Made by a program: the position numbers and the translations under genes. Shown here piece by piece: positions 21,920 to 31,384 of a DNA stretch of 32,033 nucleotides. Position 1 is the stretch's first letter. Every line of letters starts with the position of its first letter. The stretch covers positions 1 through 32,033 of the forward strand of contig JAUHXV010000036.1 in NCBI GenBank assembly GCA_030426765.1, written 5' to 3'. The notes under the pieces are model-generated. The model saw only the letters and a list, made by a program, of their open reading frames with translations, was not told the origin of the DNA and made no database searches. This DNA is from Bacteroidia bacterium. Lineage in GTDB: Bacteria > Bacteroidota > Bacteroidia > Chitinophagales > Saprospiraceae.

Positions 21920-23191
21920 CTACAGTAAGTCTTTACCGATGTCTCTCCTGAAATATTTTCCGTCAAAATGGATGGTGCCTGCATTGATCAGTGACTGCTC
22001 GATGCCTCCTTCGATCGAACTGGCCAGACTCGTAATGGCCATCACACGGCCTCCGGAAGTCACGATGTCTTCTCCTTTCTGCGTCGTGCCGGCATGGTAA
22101 ATGCGACTTCCCGCGACGCGGTCCAGTCCGGTGATGATCTTTCCTTTTTCATACGACTCAGGATATCCGCCGGAGGCAAGGATAATCGTAACGGCATATC
22201 GCGGATCAAACTCCACCGTAGCTTTCTGTAAGGTTCCGTGCCAGGTGTGATCAAACAGCTCCACTAAATCGGTGCGAAGGCGGGGTAAAATAGCTTCCGT
22301 CTCCGGATCGCCGAGCCGACAGTTATATTCAATTACATAGGGATCACCATGCACGAGGATCAGACCAAAAAATACAAATCCCTTGTAATCAATATTTTCT
22401 TCTTTCAGGCCACGAATCGTAGGTTCAATAACCCTTTGTACAACTTTGTCATACACCTCCTGACCGACAAAAGGAACCGGGGACACAGCCCCCATCCCTC
22501 CGGTATTGAGGCCTTTATCTCCTTCGCCGATGCGTTTGTAATCTTTTGCCTCGGGCAGGAGTATATACCGATCTCCATCTGTCAGTGCAAAGACAGAAAA
22601 TTCAATCCCAGACAGAAACTCTTCAATGACAACTGTGGCACTGGCAGAACCAAATTTTCCGGACAGCATCTCCCTGATTTCATACTGGGCTTCCTCCTTC
22701 GAGTGGCAGATCAAAACCCCTTTTCCTGCAGCCAGTCCATCGGCTTTTAAAACCACCGGGTACGGATGCGAACTCAAATAGTCCAGTGCTTCATTTAGTT
22801 CCTTCTGTGTAAAAGATCGGTATCCAGCTGTTGGGATATTGTACCGGCCCATAAATGCTTTGGCATAATCCTTACTGCCTTCCAGTTTCGCTCCTTCTGC
22901 AGAGGGTCCGATGATCTTCACTTTTTTCAAAGAGGCCTCTCGCGCAAAGTAATCCACAATGCCCTCTACCAGGGGTGCCTCCGGACCCACCACAACCATG
23001 TCAATTTCATGATCAAGTACCAGCTTTCTGATCGCGTCAAAATCACTAATATCTGAGGCAAGATTAGTCCCCAGCAAGGCAGTCCCCGCATTGCCGGGCG
23101 TGATGAAGAGATGTGAACAAAGCGGACTTGAAGCCAGTTTGTCCGCCAGGGCATGTTCCCGGCCTCCGCTACCGATTATCAGGATATTCAT
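21920..23191 (-). CDS. purD: Phosphoribosylamine-glycine ligase PurD
   Basis: GAR synthetase, second step of purine synthesis: phosphoribosylamine + glycine + ATP to GAR. The 423 residues show the N domain (MNILIIGSGGREHALADKL, GPEAPLVEGIVDYF), the ATP-grasp core (VLKADGLAAGKGVLI, 147-161; EEFLSGIEFSVFALTDG; GGMGAVSPVPF) and the metal and ATP site YNCRLGDPETEAILPRL near 285-300. A normal C domain ends TIHFDGKYFRRDIGKDLL. The length is standard. The ATG at 23191 has TATCTTTA 6 nt upstream. It is divergent from ruvA, with a 71 bp shared spacer. purQ lies 4 kb away on the same strand but not in an operon with it. Confidence 0.97.
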   Translation of the reverse strand: MNILIIGSGGREHALADKLASSPLCSHLFITPGNAGTALLGTNLASDISDFDAIRKLVLDHEIDMVVVGPEAPLVEGIVDYFAREASLKKVKIIGPSAEGAKLEGSKDYAKAFMGRYNIPTAGYRSFTQKELNEALDYLSSHPYPVVLKADGLAAGKGVLICHSKEEAQYEIREMLSGKFGSASATVVIEEFLSGIEFSVFALTDGDRYILLPEAKDYKRIGEGDKGLNTGGMGAVSPVPFVGQEVYDKVVQRVIEPTIRGLKEENIDYKGFVFFGLILVHGDPYVIEYNCRLGDPETEAILPRLRTDLVELFDHTWHGTLQKATVEFDPRYAVTIILASGGYPESYEKGKIITGLDRVAGSRIYHAGTTQKGEDIVTSGGRVMAITSLASSIEGGIEQSLINAGTIHFDGKYFRRDIGKDLL

Positions 23192-23197
23192 ATGCCC

Positions 23198-23205
23198 TAA
23201 AGATA
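23198..23205 (-). promoter_or_regulatory. TATCTTTA box 6 nt before purD
   Basis: Minus-strand TATCTTTA, one base off TAnnTTTG, with GGGCAT between it and the ATG. The layout is identical to that of the TMTC-like gene. No TTG at the expected distance. Confidence 0.45.
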
Positions 23206-23214
23206 GGACGAGAC

Positions 23215-23249
23215 TTTTGGAGTTTATTGCCTATGGTTACTTATATTTG
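23215..23249 (+). promoter_or_regulatory. Promoter of ruvA (and possibly sprA)
   Basis: TTTTG (23215-23219), 22 nt spacer, TATATTTG (23242-23249, exact TAnnTTTG), then 13 nt to the ruvA ATG. The spacer is a little long. No separate good box is visible in the 122 nt between ruvA and sprA, so this promoter may serve both. Confidence 0.5.
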
Positions 23250-23262
23250 TAACTTTTATAAT

Positions 23263-23859
23263 ATGTTCGAATACATCCTCGGGAAAGTGGTCTCAAAACA
23301 ACCGACACATGTGGTCCTCGAAGCAGGCGGGATCGGTTATTTGTTAAATATCACACTCAATAGTTTTGATCGTATACAAGACGGTGAAAATCAGAAGATT
23401 TTTACCTGGCTGCAGGTGCAGGAAGATGCCCATCGGCTGTGGGGATTTTGTGATATCGCCGAAAGGGAAGTGTTTCTTCACCTGATCAGTGTCTCCGGCA
23501 TAGGTCCGAATACGGCGCGATTGATCCTTTCAGGGATGACTCCGGGCGAATGCAGACAGGCTATCATCACGGATAACGAGCTGGCATTCAAGCAAGTAAA
23601 GGGAGTTGGACCCAAAACAGCCCGTCGTCTGATGGTCGAACTCAAGGACAAAATGATGAAGGCCGATATGGATACCACGGAGGGCGGAATGACCGATCTC
23701 AGCCATCAATCCATAGCAGAAGCACAGTCTGCTTTGGTGACCCTCGGATTTGTCAAAAGCAAGGTGGATAAGGTGATCAGCCAAATTGTCAGGGAAGAGG
23801 GACGTGATATTCCCACAGAATCCCTGATAAGATTAGCTTTGCGCGTGTTATCAGCCTAA
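23263..23859 (+). CDS. ruvA: Holliday junction branch-migration protein RuvA
   Basis: Binds Holliday junctions as a tetramer and loads the RuvB motor. The 198 residues have domain I, an OB fold (MFEYILGKVVSKQPTHVVLEAGGIGYLLNI, 1-63); domain II with two helix-hairpin-helix motifs (SGIGPNTARLIL and KGVGPKTARRLMVELKDKM); and domain III at the C-terminus (about 150-198), the RuvB contact. I start at the ATG at 23263, which gives the canonical MFEYI N-terminus; the open frame continues 150 nt upstream into purD but has no family resemblance there. ruvA followed by sprA is a gene order known from other Bacteroidota. Confidence 0.96.
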   Translation: MFEYILGKVVSKQPTHVVLEAGGIGYLLNITLNSFDRIQDGENQKIFTWLQVQEDAHRLWGFCDIAEREVFLHLISVSGIGPNTARLILSGMTPGECRQAIITDNELAFKQVKGVGPKTARRLMVELKDKMMKADMDTTEGGMTDLSHQSIAEAQSALVTLGFVKSKVDKVISQIVREEGRDIPTESLIRLALRVLSA

Positions 23860-23981
23860 AAACACATAATTGAAATGGAATTGTATCGTTATACAACCTA
23901 TTAACATCATTGATCCGCCCTGAAAAGGGCAAAAAGAGGGGTAAAAAGACCCTCAAGCGCAAGAGAAGGCATAACAAGTAC

Positions 23982-26900
23982 ATGAGCAGAACCGCGTCGT
24001 TTTTTACAAGGTCATCCCTGGCTTTCATACTATTCCTATTCATTATCGGGCAGGTGACTGCTTCCTACAACTTACCAGACCCTTTTAGTCCCGAACTGGC
24101 CATCACCGAAGGCCCTGCCATCACCACGGATTCGATGCCCATCACAGATCGCGAGGGCAACTGGATCGAAGACCCAAATAATAACCCCTTTGATCTCCAT
24201 GACCCCATCGACCTCATCCAGAATGTCGAGTACGACCCCATCACCAATACCTATATTCTGACAGAAACCATCGGAGGAGAAAACTATCGAGCCCCCACGA
24301 CTATGACCTTCGACGAATACCTGGAATGGGAGGCAAATAAATCAGAAGCTGATTACTTTAAAAAATTAGCCGGTGCATCAGATGGAAAACGGAGCAAAGG
24401 AGGAAATCTTGACCCGGTCGCTCAGGTGGATGTATCCAAAGACATCATCGATCGCCTCTTTGGCGGAACTACCGTGGACATCCGACCCCAGGGAAATGTC
24501 GACCTGACGTTTGGCCTCGACTACTATCGACAGGACAATCCAATTCTGCCCATCCGCCAACAGCGTAATGGCCCTCGTTTTGACTTCGATATGGACATCC
24601 AGGTCGATGTCAACGGTCAGATCGGAGAGAAACTCAATACCAGCTTTAATTATAATACATCCCGAACCTTCGATTTTCAAAATAAACTGAAGCTCGACTA
24701 CAATTCTGACCTCTTCAGCGACGACGAAATCCTGAAATCCATCGAGGCAGGTGATGTCAGCCTTCCGCTCAACTCGACCCTGATCAAAGGAAGCCAAAGT
24801 CTCTTCGGTATAAAAACAGAACTCCAGTTTGGACACCTACGCCTGACCGCTATCGCTTCGCAGCAAAACTCAAAGCAAAACAGCATTCAGATCCAGGGAG
24901 GGAGTCTCGAGAATGAGTTTACCATCTACGGTGATCAGTACGACGAAAACCGCCACTTCTTCCTCTCGCAGTTTAACCGAAATGCCTTCGAAGGCGCACT
25001 GGTCAATCTGCCCCAGGTGAATAGCTTATTTCGCATCACACGATTGGAGGTGTGGGTCACCAACAACAGAAATCAAACTACCGATGTCCGAGATATCATA
25101 GCGTTGGCCGATGTCGGAGAATACCGACGTATGACAGCCGCAGAAGCGGATAAATGGCGGATAGGCATAGATACGAATGCACTGAAGGACATTTGTATGG
25201 AAGATATCATTCCGGCCAATACCGTGAATAACATCATTCCTTCCTTAAGAAGTGATCCCGCCATCCGGGATATCAATAACACCGTTAAAATCCTGCAGAA
25301 CCAACCCTACAATTTTGTTGGAGGAAAAGATTTTGAAAGAATCCAGGCGCGAAAACTCAGTTCAAATGAGTATCGCTATCACCCGGATCTTGGTTTTGTC
25401 TCCCTCAATATCCGTTTGGATCAGGATGAAGTACTTGGCGTCGCGTATGAATATACCTACAACGGTCAGGTGTTTCAGGTAGGGGAGCTTTCTACGGAAA
25501 TTGAAAATACAGATACGACCGGATCTCAGAAAGTACTTTTTGTTAAGATGCTGAAAGGAACCAACCAACGTGTGGACCTTCCTATCTGGGATCTTATGAT
25601 GAAAAACGTGTACCGCATCGGTGGTGGCGAACTCGATCCGACAGACTTTGAACTCGACATCTTTTATGATGATACCAGAGATGGATTTAAGCGATTCCTG
25701 CCGGATGGAGCCATGCTCGACAATGTTCCGCTCATCAATATTTTCGAACTCGACAATCTCAACGTTACGGGGGACCCGCAACCGGATGGGCGGTTTGACT
25801 TTATCACTGGCATCACTATCAACCCACCATTGGGGATCGTCATGTTTCCCGTCCTTGAACCATTTGCCGGAACACTGGAAAACTTTATTCGTAATAATGG
25901 AGGTAACGTAGATTATATCGACTCCCTCGTGTATCCTCAGCTCTATGATAGTACGCTTACTATCGCACGTGAGTTTCCGGAGTTGAACCGATTTACCTTG
26001 CGAGGAAAATCCAAATCCAGTACTTCCTCAGATATTTCGCTTGGAGCATTTAATATTCCACCGGGATCTGTGCGTGTTACAGCCGGCGGTCAACAGCTTA
26101 AGGAAAATGAAGATTATACCATCGACTACAATATCGGTCGGATAAAAATCCTCAACCCGGCTTACCTGCAACCAAGCACACCGATTAATGTCACTTTTGA
26201 AGATAACGCGTTGTTTAGCTTCAATAAAAAAACCATGCTCGGGTTACGCGCTGACTATGAGGTGAGTAAAAACCTCAGTGTGGGGGGGACCTATCTGCAC
26301 CTTTATGAACGCCCCTTTACGCAAAAAGTAAATATCGGGGATGACCCGATCAACAACCGGATCTATGGACTCGACATGAATTACAGCGATGAAGCACCGT
26401 GGCTGACTAAGCTGGTCGACAAAATCCCGGGTGTCAGCACAAACGCCCCTTCCAATATCACCTTTGAAGCGGAAATGGCTGCTCTCAGGCCCGGCCACTC
26501 AAGAGCGATTAACGTCAGCCGCAGTGATAAAGGCGGTGCGCTCTACCTCGATGACTTTGAAGGGACCAAGAGTAATTTTGACCTGAGGACACCCACAACG
26601 TCATGGTTTCTCGCATCAACACCGCAGAATGCTGAAATTGACGGTATGCCCGTTTTCCGAGAATCAGCGCTTATCAATGAACTCGAATATGGAGCTAACC
26701 GGGCGATGATCAACTGGTATCGTATAGACCAGGGTGCGCGAAGTGCTGCAGAAGGCGCCGGTTCATTTCCGTATACAAGACTTGTATCTCAGCAGGAGAT
26801 CTTTCAGAACAGAACGCCAAATTTTGGTTTGAATGACTTCAGAACTTTCGATATAACCTATGTGCCTGATCAACGAGGTCCATACAATTTTGATCCGGTA

Positions 26901-29900
26901 GGTGGATTTCCAGGGACATCTCTTGGCTTAGATAGAAGCACTGCAAAACTCATCGGTCCGGAGACTCGCTGGGGAGGTATCATGCGTAGCCTCAACCAGG
27001 TCAATTTTGAGCAGGCCAATATCGATCTGATTGAGTTTTGGGTACTCGATCCATTTCTGGAAGATACGATGGGTGGCGAGCGAGGAAAACTGGTACTTCA
27101 GTTGGGAAATATTTCCGAAGACATCCTTCGCGACAGTCGTAAGTTTTTTGAGCACGGCCTGCCCTTGAATGAAAATGACGGTCCGACAGATACTACAGAA
27201 TGGGGGAGAATCCCACGCATCAACGCTACCGTCAATGCCTTTTCCAACGCGACAGGCGGAAGAGAACAACAGGATGTCGGTCTGGATGGTTTGGATGATG
27301 AAGGAGAGAAAGTCTTGTTTGCCGATTATCTGCAAAACCTGCAAAACGAATTGACTTGTGCCGAATGTTTAAACCAGGCTCAACGAGATCCGTCTAATGA
27401 TAACTTTGCCTACTTCCTCGATGGTAATGTGTATCCGCCCGGAACAGATGTATTTACGCGGTACAGTAAATTCAACGGAACACAGGGTAACTCTCCGCTT
27501 TCACAGCAAGGAGATACACGTGTACAAGCATCTACCAATATCCCGGACAGTGAGGATATTAATAACGACAATACGATGAGTGAAACCGAATCGTATTTCG
27601 AGTATGTGGTTCAGTTTGAAAAATACTCCGGAGGAAATAATGAAATCGGAAACCTCAATCCAAACAATCCCCAGATCACAGATTATGTCAACACCCCAAA
27701 TGGGACTTGGTATCGCTTCCGACTCCCGTTGGATGAATACGTAAGAGCCGTTGGAGGGATTCAGGATTTCAGGTCGATTCGTTTCATGCGAATGTATTTA
27801 ACTGAATTTACTGAGCGGACAACACTTCGTTTTGCAACGTTTGATCTGATCCGCAATCAATGGCGAAAAGTAACCACGCGAGGAATTGTATGTGGAATGG
27901 ATGGGATGGCTAACCTGTTTATCGACGGTGTGAATATTGAAGAAAACTCAGATCGTGTGCCCTTCCGTTACGATCTTCCTCTGGGCATTCAGCGCGAACA
28001 AATCACCAGCAGTTCCTACCAGAATATTTATCAGAACGAACAGTCCTTATCCCTGAAATTTGAAAACCTGGAAGACGACTGTCAGCGTGCCGTATATAAA
28101 AACCTTGACCTTGATCTGAGGGTATACCAGAGCTTGGAAATGTTCGCTCACGCAGAAGAAGCATTCCTGAATGATCCGGTGGATGGAATTCCGGATGGTG
28201 CCGTGAAAATGTTTATCCGTCTTGGTTCAGACTATGTGGACAACTATTACGAGTATGAAGTGCCACTCGTCATGTCGCGCAATCCCGATCTGGTGGGAGA
28301 TGAATACAAAGAAGAACTATGGCGGGTCGAAAACATGGTGCAGTTTGCACTCGAAGATCTGACTAACCTAAAAATTCAGCGAAACGAATTAGGCGTTCCG
28401 CCAAGTGAGATTTATTCTGAAATAGTCACGCAGGTGATAGAAGACGTTAGCGTGGAACGAAAATTTTCCATTAAAGGAAACCCGACGCTCGGATATGTGC
28501 GCAACGTGATGATCGGTATTCGCAATCCTGCCGGTGACGAATTTGTGCGTTCATATTCCGGAGAATTATGGGTCAACGAATTGCGTTTAGTCGGACTGGA
28601 CGAACGGGGCGGTGTCGCGGCTGTAGCTCGACTGGATGCGGATCTGGCAGACTTTGGAAGTGTAGGACTCGCAGGGGGATATTCCAGTATTGGGTTTGGG
28701 GCTTTGGATCAGAAACTGGATGATCGCTCCAAAGAAAGTGTCACCCAGCTTGATTTTTCCACCAACCTTTCCCTGGGCAAATTATTTGGTTCCAATTCAA
28801 AAGTGCAAATCCCATTCTACTACCAGTACAGCGAGACGATGCGACGTCCCCAGTTTGATGCTCTCGATCTGGATTTGGAATTAAAAGAAAAGTTGGCACG
28901 TACGAGTGATCAGCAGGTGCGCGATAGTGTACGCGAGCAATCGCAGGACTTTAGTTCGATCAAACAAATCAGTATTACCAATTTCAGGATCAACAGTACC
29001 CCTGCCGGAAAACCAATGCCGTATGATATATCCAATTTTACGGCAAGCTATTCCTACTCCCGATCCTTTTTGCGAAATATCGTCATGGAAAAAGATCAGG
29101 TGGATCAGCATCGCGCTTCCCTGGATTATATCTATAGCATTCCCTCCAAGCCGATACAACCGTTTAAAAATCTGTCAAATAGTAGTTGGCTGAAGTGGCT
29201 GACGGAATTCAATTTCAATCCGCTTCCCAGCAGTTTTACCTTCAACACGGTCATGGACCGAAAATTTGGCGAACGAAGCTATCGGTTTTCAGATGAAGTC
29301 TTCCGTACCTGGTATGCCAAGCGATTTACCTGGGACAGAACCTACAGCTTGCGTTGGGATTTTTCAAGATCGATAAAGCTAAATTTCAATGCTGCCAATG
29401 CTTCGGTGGTGGATGAACCGGATGAATATATCAACCGACTTGCAGACGAAAAAATCACCCCCAAAATGCGCAGGGATTCGATCTACAAGAATATCCTGAA
29501 AGGTGGTCGGACCAAAGACTACAATCAACAACTCAGGGTGACATTTGCTGTGCCCCTGAAAACTATTCCGCTGGTAGATTGGGTGCGCATGGATATCAGC
29601 TATGATGCAAATTATTCCTGGAAAGCGGCAGCACTCAATACAGATTCGTTAGGCAACGTGATTCAGAATGGACAGACCGTAAACTTCTCCACTGAGTTTG
29701 ATCTTGTCAGCCTGTACAATAAATCAAAATTTCTGTCCAAAGCCAACGGCACAGGACGAACGCAAAGTACTAATCGGGGAGGTCGAACGCCGGCTCAAAA
29801 ACCAGGTGCACCTCCGGACCCTTCCAAACAGAATAACCCCTCCGGAAAAAAAGACAAAACAAAGAAAAAGGCTGATGGTGAGATGAGTCCACTCACCAAG

Positions 29901-31370
29901 GCAGCCGTTCGCTTGCTGATGTCATTTAGAAAATTCAGGATCAACTATGGCATTACAAGTGGGACAACCATCCCCGGCTTTACACCGCAAACCGGTTTCT
30001 TTGGATTAAGTCAGGGCTTTTCGGCACCGGGTTTGGGATTTGTTACCGGAGGCCAACCTAAAATCAATAAGAATATATACGATCCGTCATCGGATTTTCT
30101 GGAGGAAGCCAGAACGAATGAATGGATCACGACCAATGCTTTCCAAAATGCACCGGTACTGCAATCGAGGACAGAATCATTGGATAGTCGTATTTCCATC
30201 GAACCTGTTCGCGATTTTAAAATCGATGTTGACTTTACACGAAACCTTACGACTAACTTTTCAGTCTTCTTTAAGACATATAACAAAGATGGGAACACCA
30301 TCGATGATATCGCCAAAATGTCACCGCGAGAGATTGGAAGTTTTACGATATCCTATCTCGCCATCCCGACGTTATTCATGGGTGACTCTGTAGAGATCAA
30401 TGAACTGTTTACCAAATTCGAGGCTAACAGAGCTATTATTTCTAAAGAGCGCGGTACAGGAGACCATGCACTCGATGGCGATGAGTATGCCGAAGGATTT
30501 GGTCGAAAGCAACAAGATATTCTCACCCCTGCGTTTCTGGCGGCGTATACCAACAAGAGTCCTACGAACTTCAATTTTACAGATATGTTCAACTGGATTC
30601 CAAGTCCAAACTGGACTTTGAATTACAGCGGCCTGAGTAAATTGAATGCCTTCAAAAACATATTTTCCAATGTGAGGCTTACCCATGGCTATAAAGCAAC
30701 CCTGAGCGTCAATCAGTTTATGTCGGATCTGAATTATACCGAATACGATCCCGACACGGAGGACTATTTGGGTCAGGAGAACAATTTCAACCTGGATACG
30801 ATCAATCAGAACTATTACTCTCAGTTCCTCATGCCGACAGTGTTGATCGAAGAAGCATTTTCACCTCTGATCGGCATTGATCTGAAGTTTAAGAACGAGA
30901 TGAACGTCAGCTTCAGTTATGCCAAGCGACGCATGCTGTCTATGGGATACACATCCTATGAACTAGCTGAAACGCGTTCGACTACCGTCGATTTTGGTTT
31001 TGACTGGAAGATGAAGAATGTACGGATAGGCTTCCTGCCCGGGTTTAACAGTGCGGCTAAAAAGAAGAAACCAAGTAATAGTCGACCGGGTGCCGGCACC
31101 CCTAAACTCGGAAATGACCTGAATATTCTACTTGATATTTCATTTTCAGATAACATCACATTAAACCACCTGCTGGATCAGGATGTAGGTGCCAGAGCTA
31201 CCCGTGGATCGAAGGACATCACGATTTCACCCGCTATCAGCTATGATGTAAATAAAAATGTCAGTCTTCGGTTCTTTGTCGATTATCGCCGTCAGTCACC
31301 GTATGTGAGTAACTCTTTCCTGGTGATCAATACACAGGGTGGTGTGACCGTCCGGATCAAGCTCGAGTAA
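23982..31370 (+). CDS. sprA: T9SS outer-membrane translocon SprA
   Basis: The giant beta-barrel through which type IX secretion system cargo crosses the outer membrane; in gliding relatives it also exports adhesins. From the ATG at 23982 it has 2462 residues, normal for SprA (about 2200-2500). It has a signal peptide (1-27, core LAFILFLFIIGQ), SprA N-terminal blocks (GGTTVDIRPQGNVDLTFG, FGIKTELQFGHLRLTAIA), repeated strand-turn-strand stretches, and a C-terminal half rich in amphipathic strands ending GGVTVRIKLE. A basic low-complexity segment (about residues 1925-1965, TNRGGRTPAQKPG to GKKDKTKKKADGE) interrupts the barrel. The frame is open 24 codons further upstream to a TTG at 23910, giving a Lys/Arg-rich extension. 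PorV and the other T9SS genes are not in the window. Confidence 0.96.
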   Translation: MSRTASFFTRSSLAFILFLFIIGQVTASYNLPDPFSPELAITEGPAITTDSMPITDREGNWIEDPNNNPFDLHDPIDLIQNVEYDPITNTYILTETIGGENYRAPTTMTFDEYLEWEANKSEADYFKKLAGASDGKRSKGGNLDPVAQVDVSKDIIDRLFGGTTVDIRPQGNVDLTFGLDYYRQDNPILPIRQQRNGPRFDFDMDIQVDVNGQIGEKLNTSFNYNTSRTFDFQNKLKLDYNSDLFSDDEILKSIEAGDVSLPLNSTLIKGSQSLFGIKTELQFGHLRLTAIASQQNSKQNSIQIQGGSLENEFTIYGDQYDENRHFFLSQFNRNAFEGALVNLPQVNSLFRITRLEVWVTNNRNQTTDVRDIIALADVGEYRRMTAAEADKWRIGIDTNALKDICMEDIIPANTVNNIIPSLRSDPAIRDINNTVKILQNQPYNFVGGKDFERIQARKLSSNEYRYHPDLGFVSLNIRLDQDEVLGVAYEYTYNGQVFQVGELSTEIENTDTTGSQKVLFVKMLKGTNQRVDLPIWDLMMKNVYRIGGGELDPTDFELDIFYDDTRDGFKRFLPDGAMLDNVPLINIFELDNLNVTGDPQPDGRFDFITGITINPPLGIVMFPVLEPFAGTLENFIRNNGGNVDYIDSLVYPQLYDSTLTIAREFPELNRFTLRGKSKSSTSSDISLGAFNIPPGSVRVTAGGQQLKENEDYTIDYNIGRIKILNPAYLQPSTPINVTFEDNALFSFNKKTMLGLRADYEVSKNLSVGGTYLHLYERPFTQKVNIGDDPINNRIYGLDMNYSDEAPWLTKLVDKIPGVSTNAPSNITFEAEMAALRPGHSRAINVSRSDKGGALYLDDFEGTKSNFDLRTPTTSWFLASTPQNAEIDGMPVFRESALINELEYGANRAMINWYRIDQGARSAAEGAGSFPYTRLVSQQEIFQNRTPNFGLNDFRTFDITYVPDQRGPYNFDPVGGFPGTSLGLDRSTAKLIGPETRWGGIMRSLNQVNFEQANIDLIEFWVLDPFLEDTMGGERGKLVLQLGNISEDILRDSRKFFEHGLPLNENDGPTDTTEWGRIPRINATVNAFSNATGGREQQDVGLDGLDDEGEKVLFADYLQNLQNELTCAECLNQAQRDPSNDNFAYFLDGNVYPPGTDVFTRYSKFNGTQGNSPLSQQGDTRVQASTNIPDSEDINNDNTMSETESYFEYVVQFEKYSGGNNEIGNLNPNNPQITDYVNTPNGTWYRFRLPLDEYVRAVGGIQDFRSIRFMRMYLTEFTERTTLRFATFDLIRNQWRKVTTRGIVCGMDGMANLFIDGVNIEENSDRVPFRYDLPLGIQREQITSSSYQNIYQNEQSLSLKFENLEDDCQRAVYKNLDLDLRVYQSLEMFAHAEEAFLNDPVDGIPDGAVKMFIRLGSDYVDNYYEYEVPLVMSRNPDLVGDEYKEELWRVENMVQFALEDLTNLKIQRNELGVPPSEIYSEIVTQVIEDVSVERKFSIKGNPTLGYVRNVMIGIRNPAGDEFVRSYSGELWVNELRLVGLDERGGVAAVARLDADLADFGSVGLAGGYSSIGFGALDQKLDDRSKESVTQLDFSTNLSLGKLFGSNSKVQIPFYYQYSETMRRPQFDALDLDLELKEKLARTSDQQVRDSVREQSQDFSSIKQISITNFRINSTPAGKPMPYDISNFTASYSYSRSFLRNIVMEKDQVDQHRASLDYIYSIPSKPIQPFKNLSNSSWLKWLTEFNFNPLPSSFTFNTVMDRKFGERSYRFSDEVFRTWYAKRFTWDRTYSLRWDFSRSIKLNFNAANASVVDEPDEYINRLADEKITPKMRRDSIYKNILKGGRTKDYNQQLRVTFAVPLKTIPLVDWVRMDISYDANYSWKAAALNTDSLGNVIQNGQTVNFSTEFDLVSLYNKSKFLSKANGTGRTQSTNRGGRTPAQKPGAPPDPSKQNNPSGKKDKTKKKADGEMSPLTKAAVRLLMSFRKFRINYGITSGTTIPGFTPQTGFFGLSQGFSAPGLGFVTGGQPKINKNIYDPSSDFLEEARTNEWITTNAFQNAPVLQSRTESLDSRISIEPVRDFKIDVDFTRNLTTNFSVFFKTYNKDGNTIDDIAKMSPREIGSFTISYLAIPTLFMGDSVEINELFTKFEANRAIISKERGTGDHALDGDEYAEGFGRKQQDILTPAFLAAYTNKSPTNFNFTDMFNWIPSPNWTLNYSGLSKLNAFKNIFSNVRLTHGYKATLSVNQFMSDLNYTEYDPDTEDYLGQENNFNLDTINQNYYSQFLMPTVLIEEAFSPLIGIDLKFKNEMNVSFSYAKRRMLSMGYTSYELAETRSTTVDFGFDWKMKNVRIGFLPGFNSAAKKKKPSNSRPGAGTPKLGNDLNILLDISFSDNITLNHLLDQDVGARATRGSKDITISPAISYDVNKNVSLRFFVDYRRQSPYVSNSFLVINTQGGVTVRIKLE

Positions 31371-31384
31371 TTCTTCGAGAAAAA

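Noticed and set aside
21637..21984. Minus-strand ORF of 115 codons after purD
   Set aside because: It overlaps the end of purD, is largely translated word repeat and hairpin sequence, and has no family features or promoter.
23113..23262. Upstream extension of the ruvA frame
   Set aside because: It runs antisense through purD and crosses the ruvA promoter box; family alignment starts at MFEYI.
25362..25781. Antisense ORFs within sprA (here 139 codons, others near 24378 and 26928)
   Set aside because: Compositionally biased shadows of a clear 2462-residue gene, with no start signals of their own.
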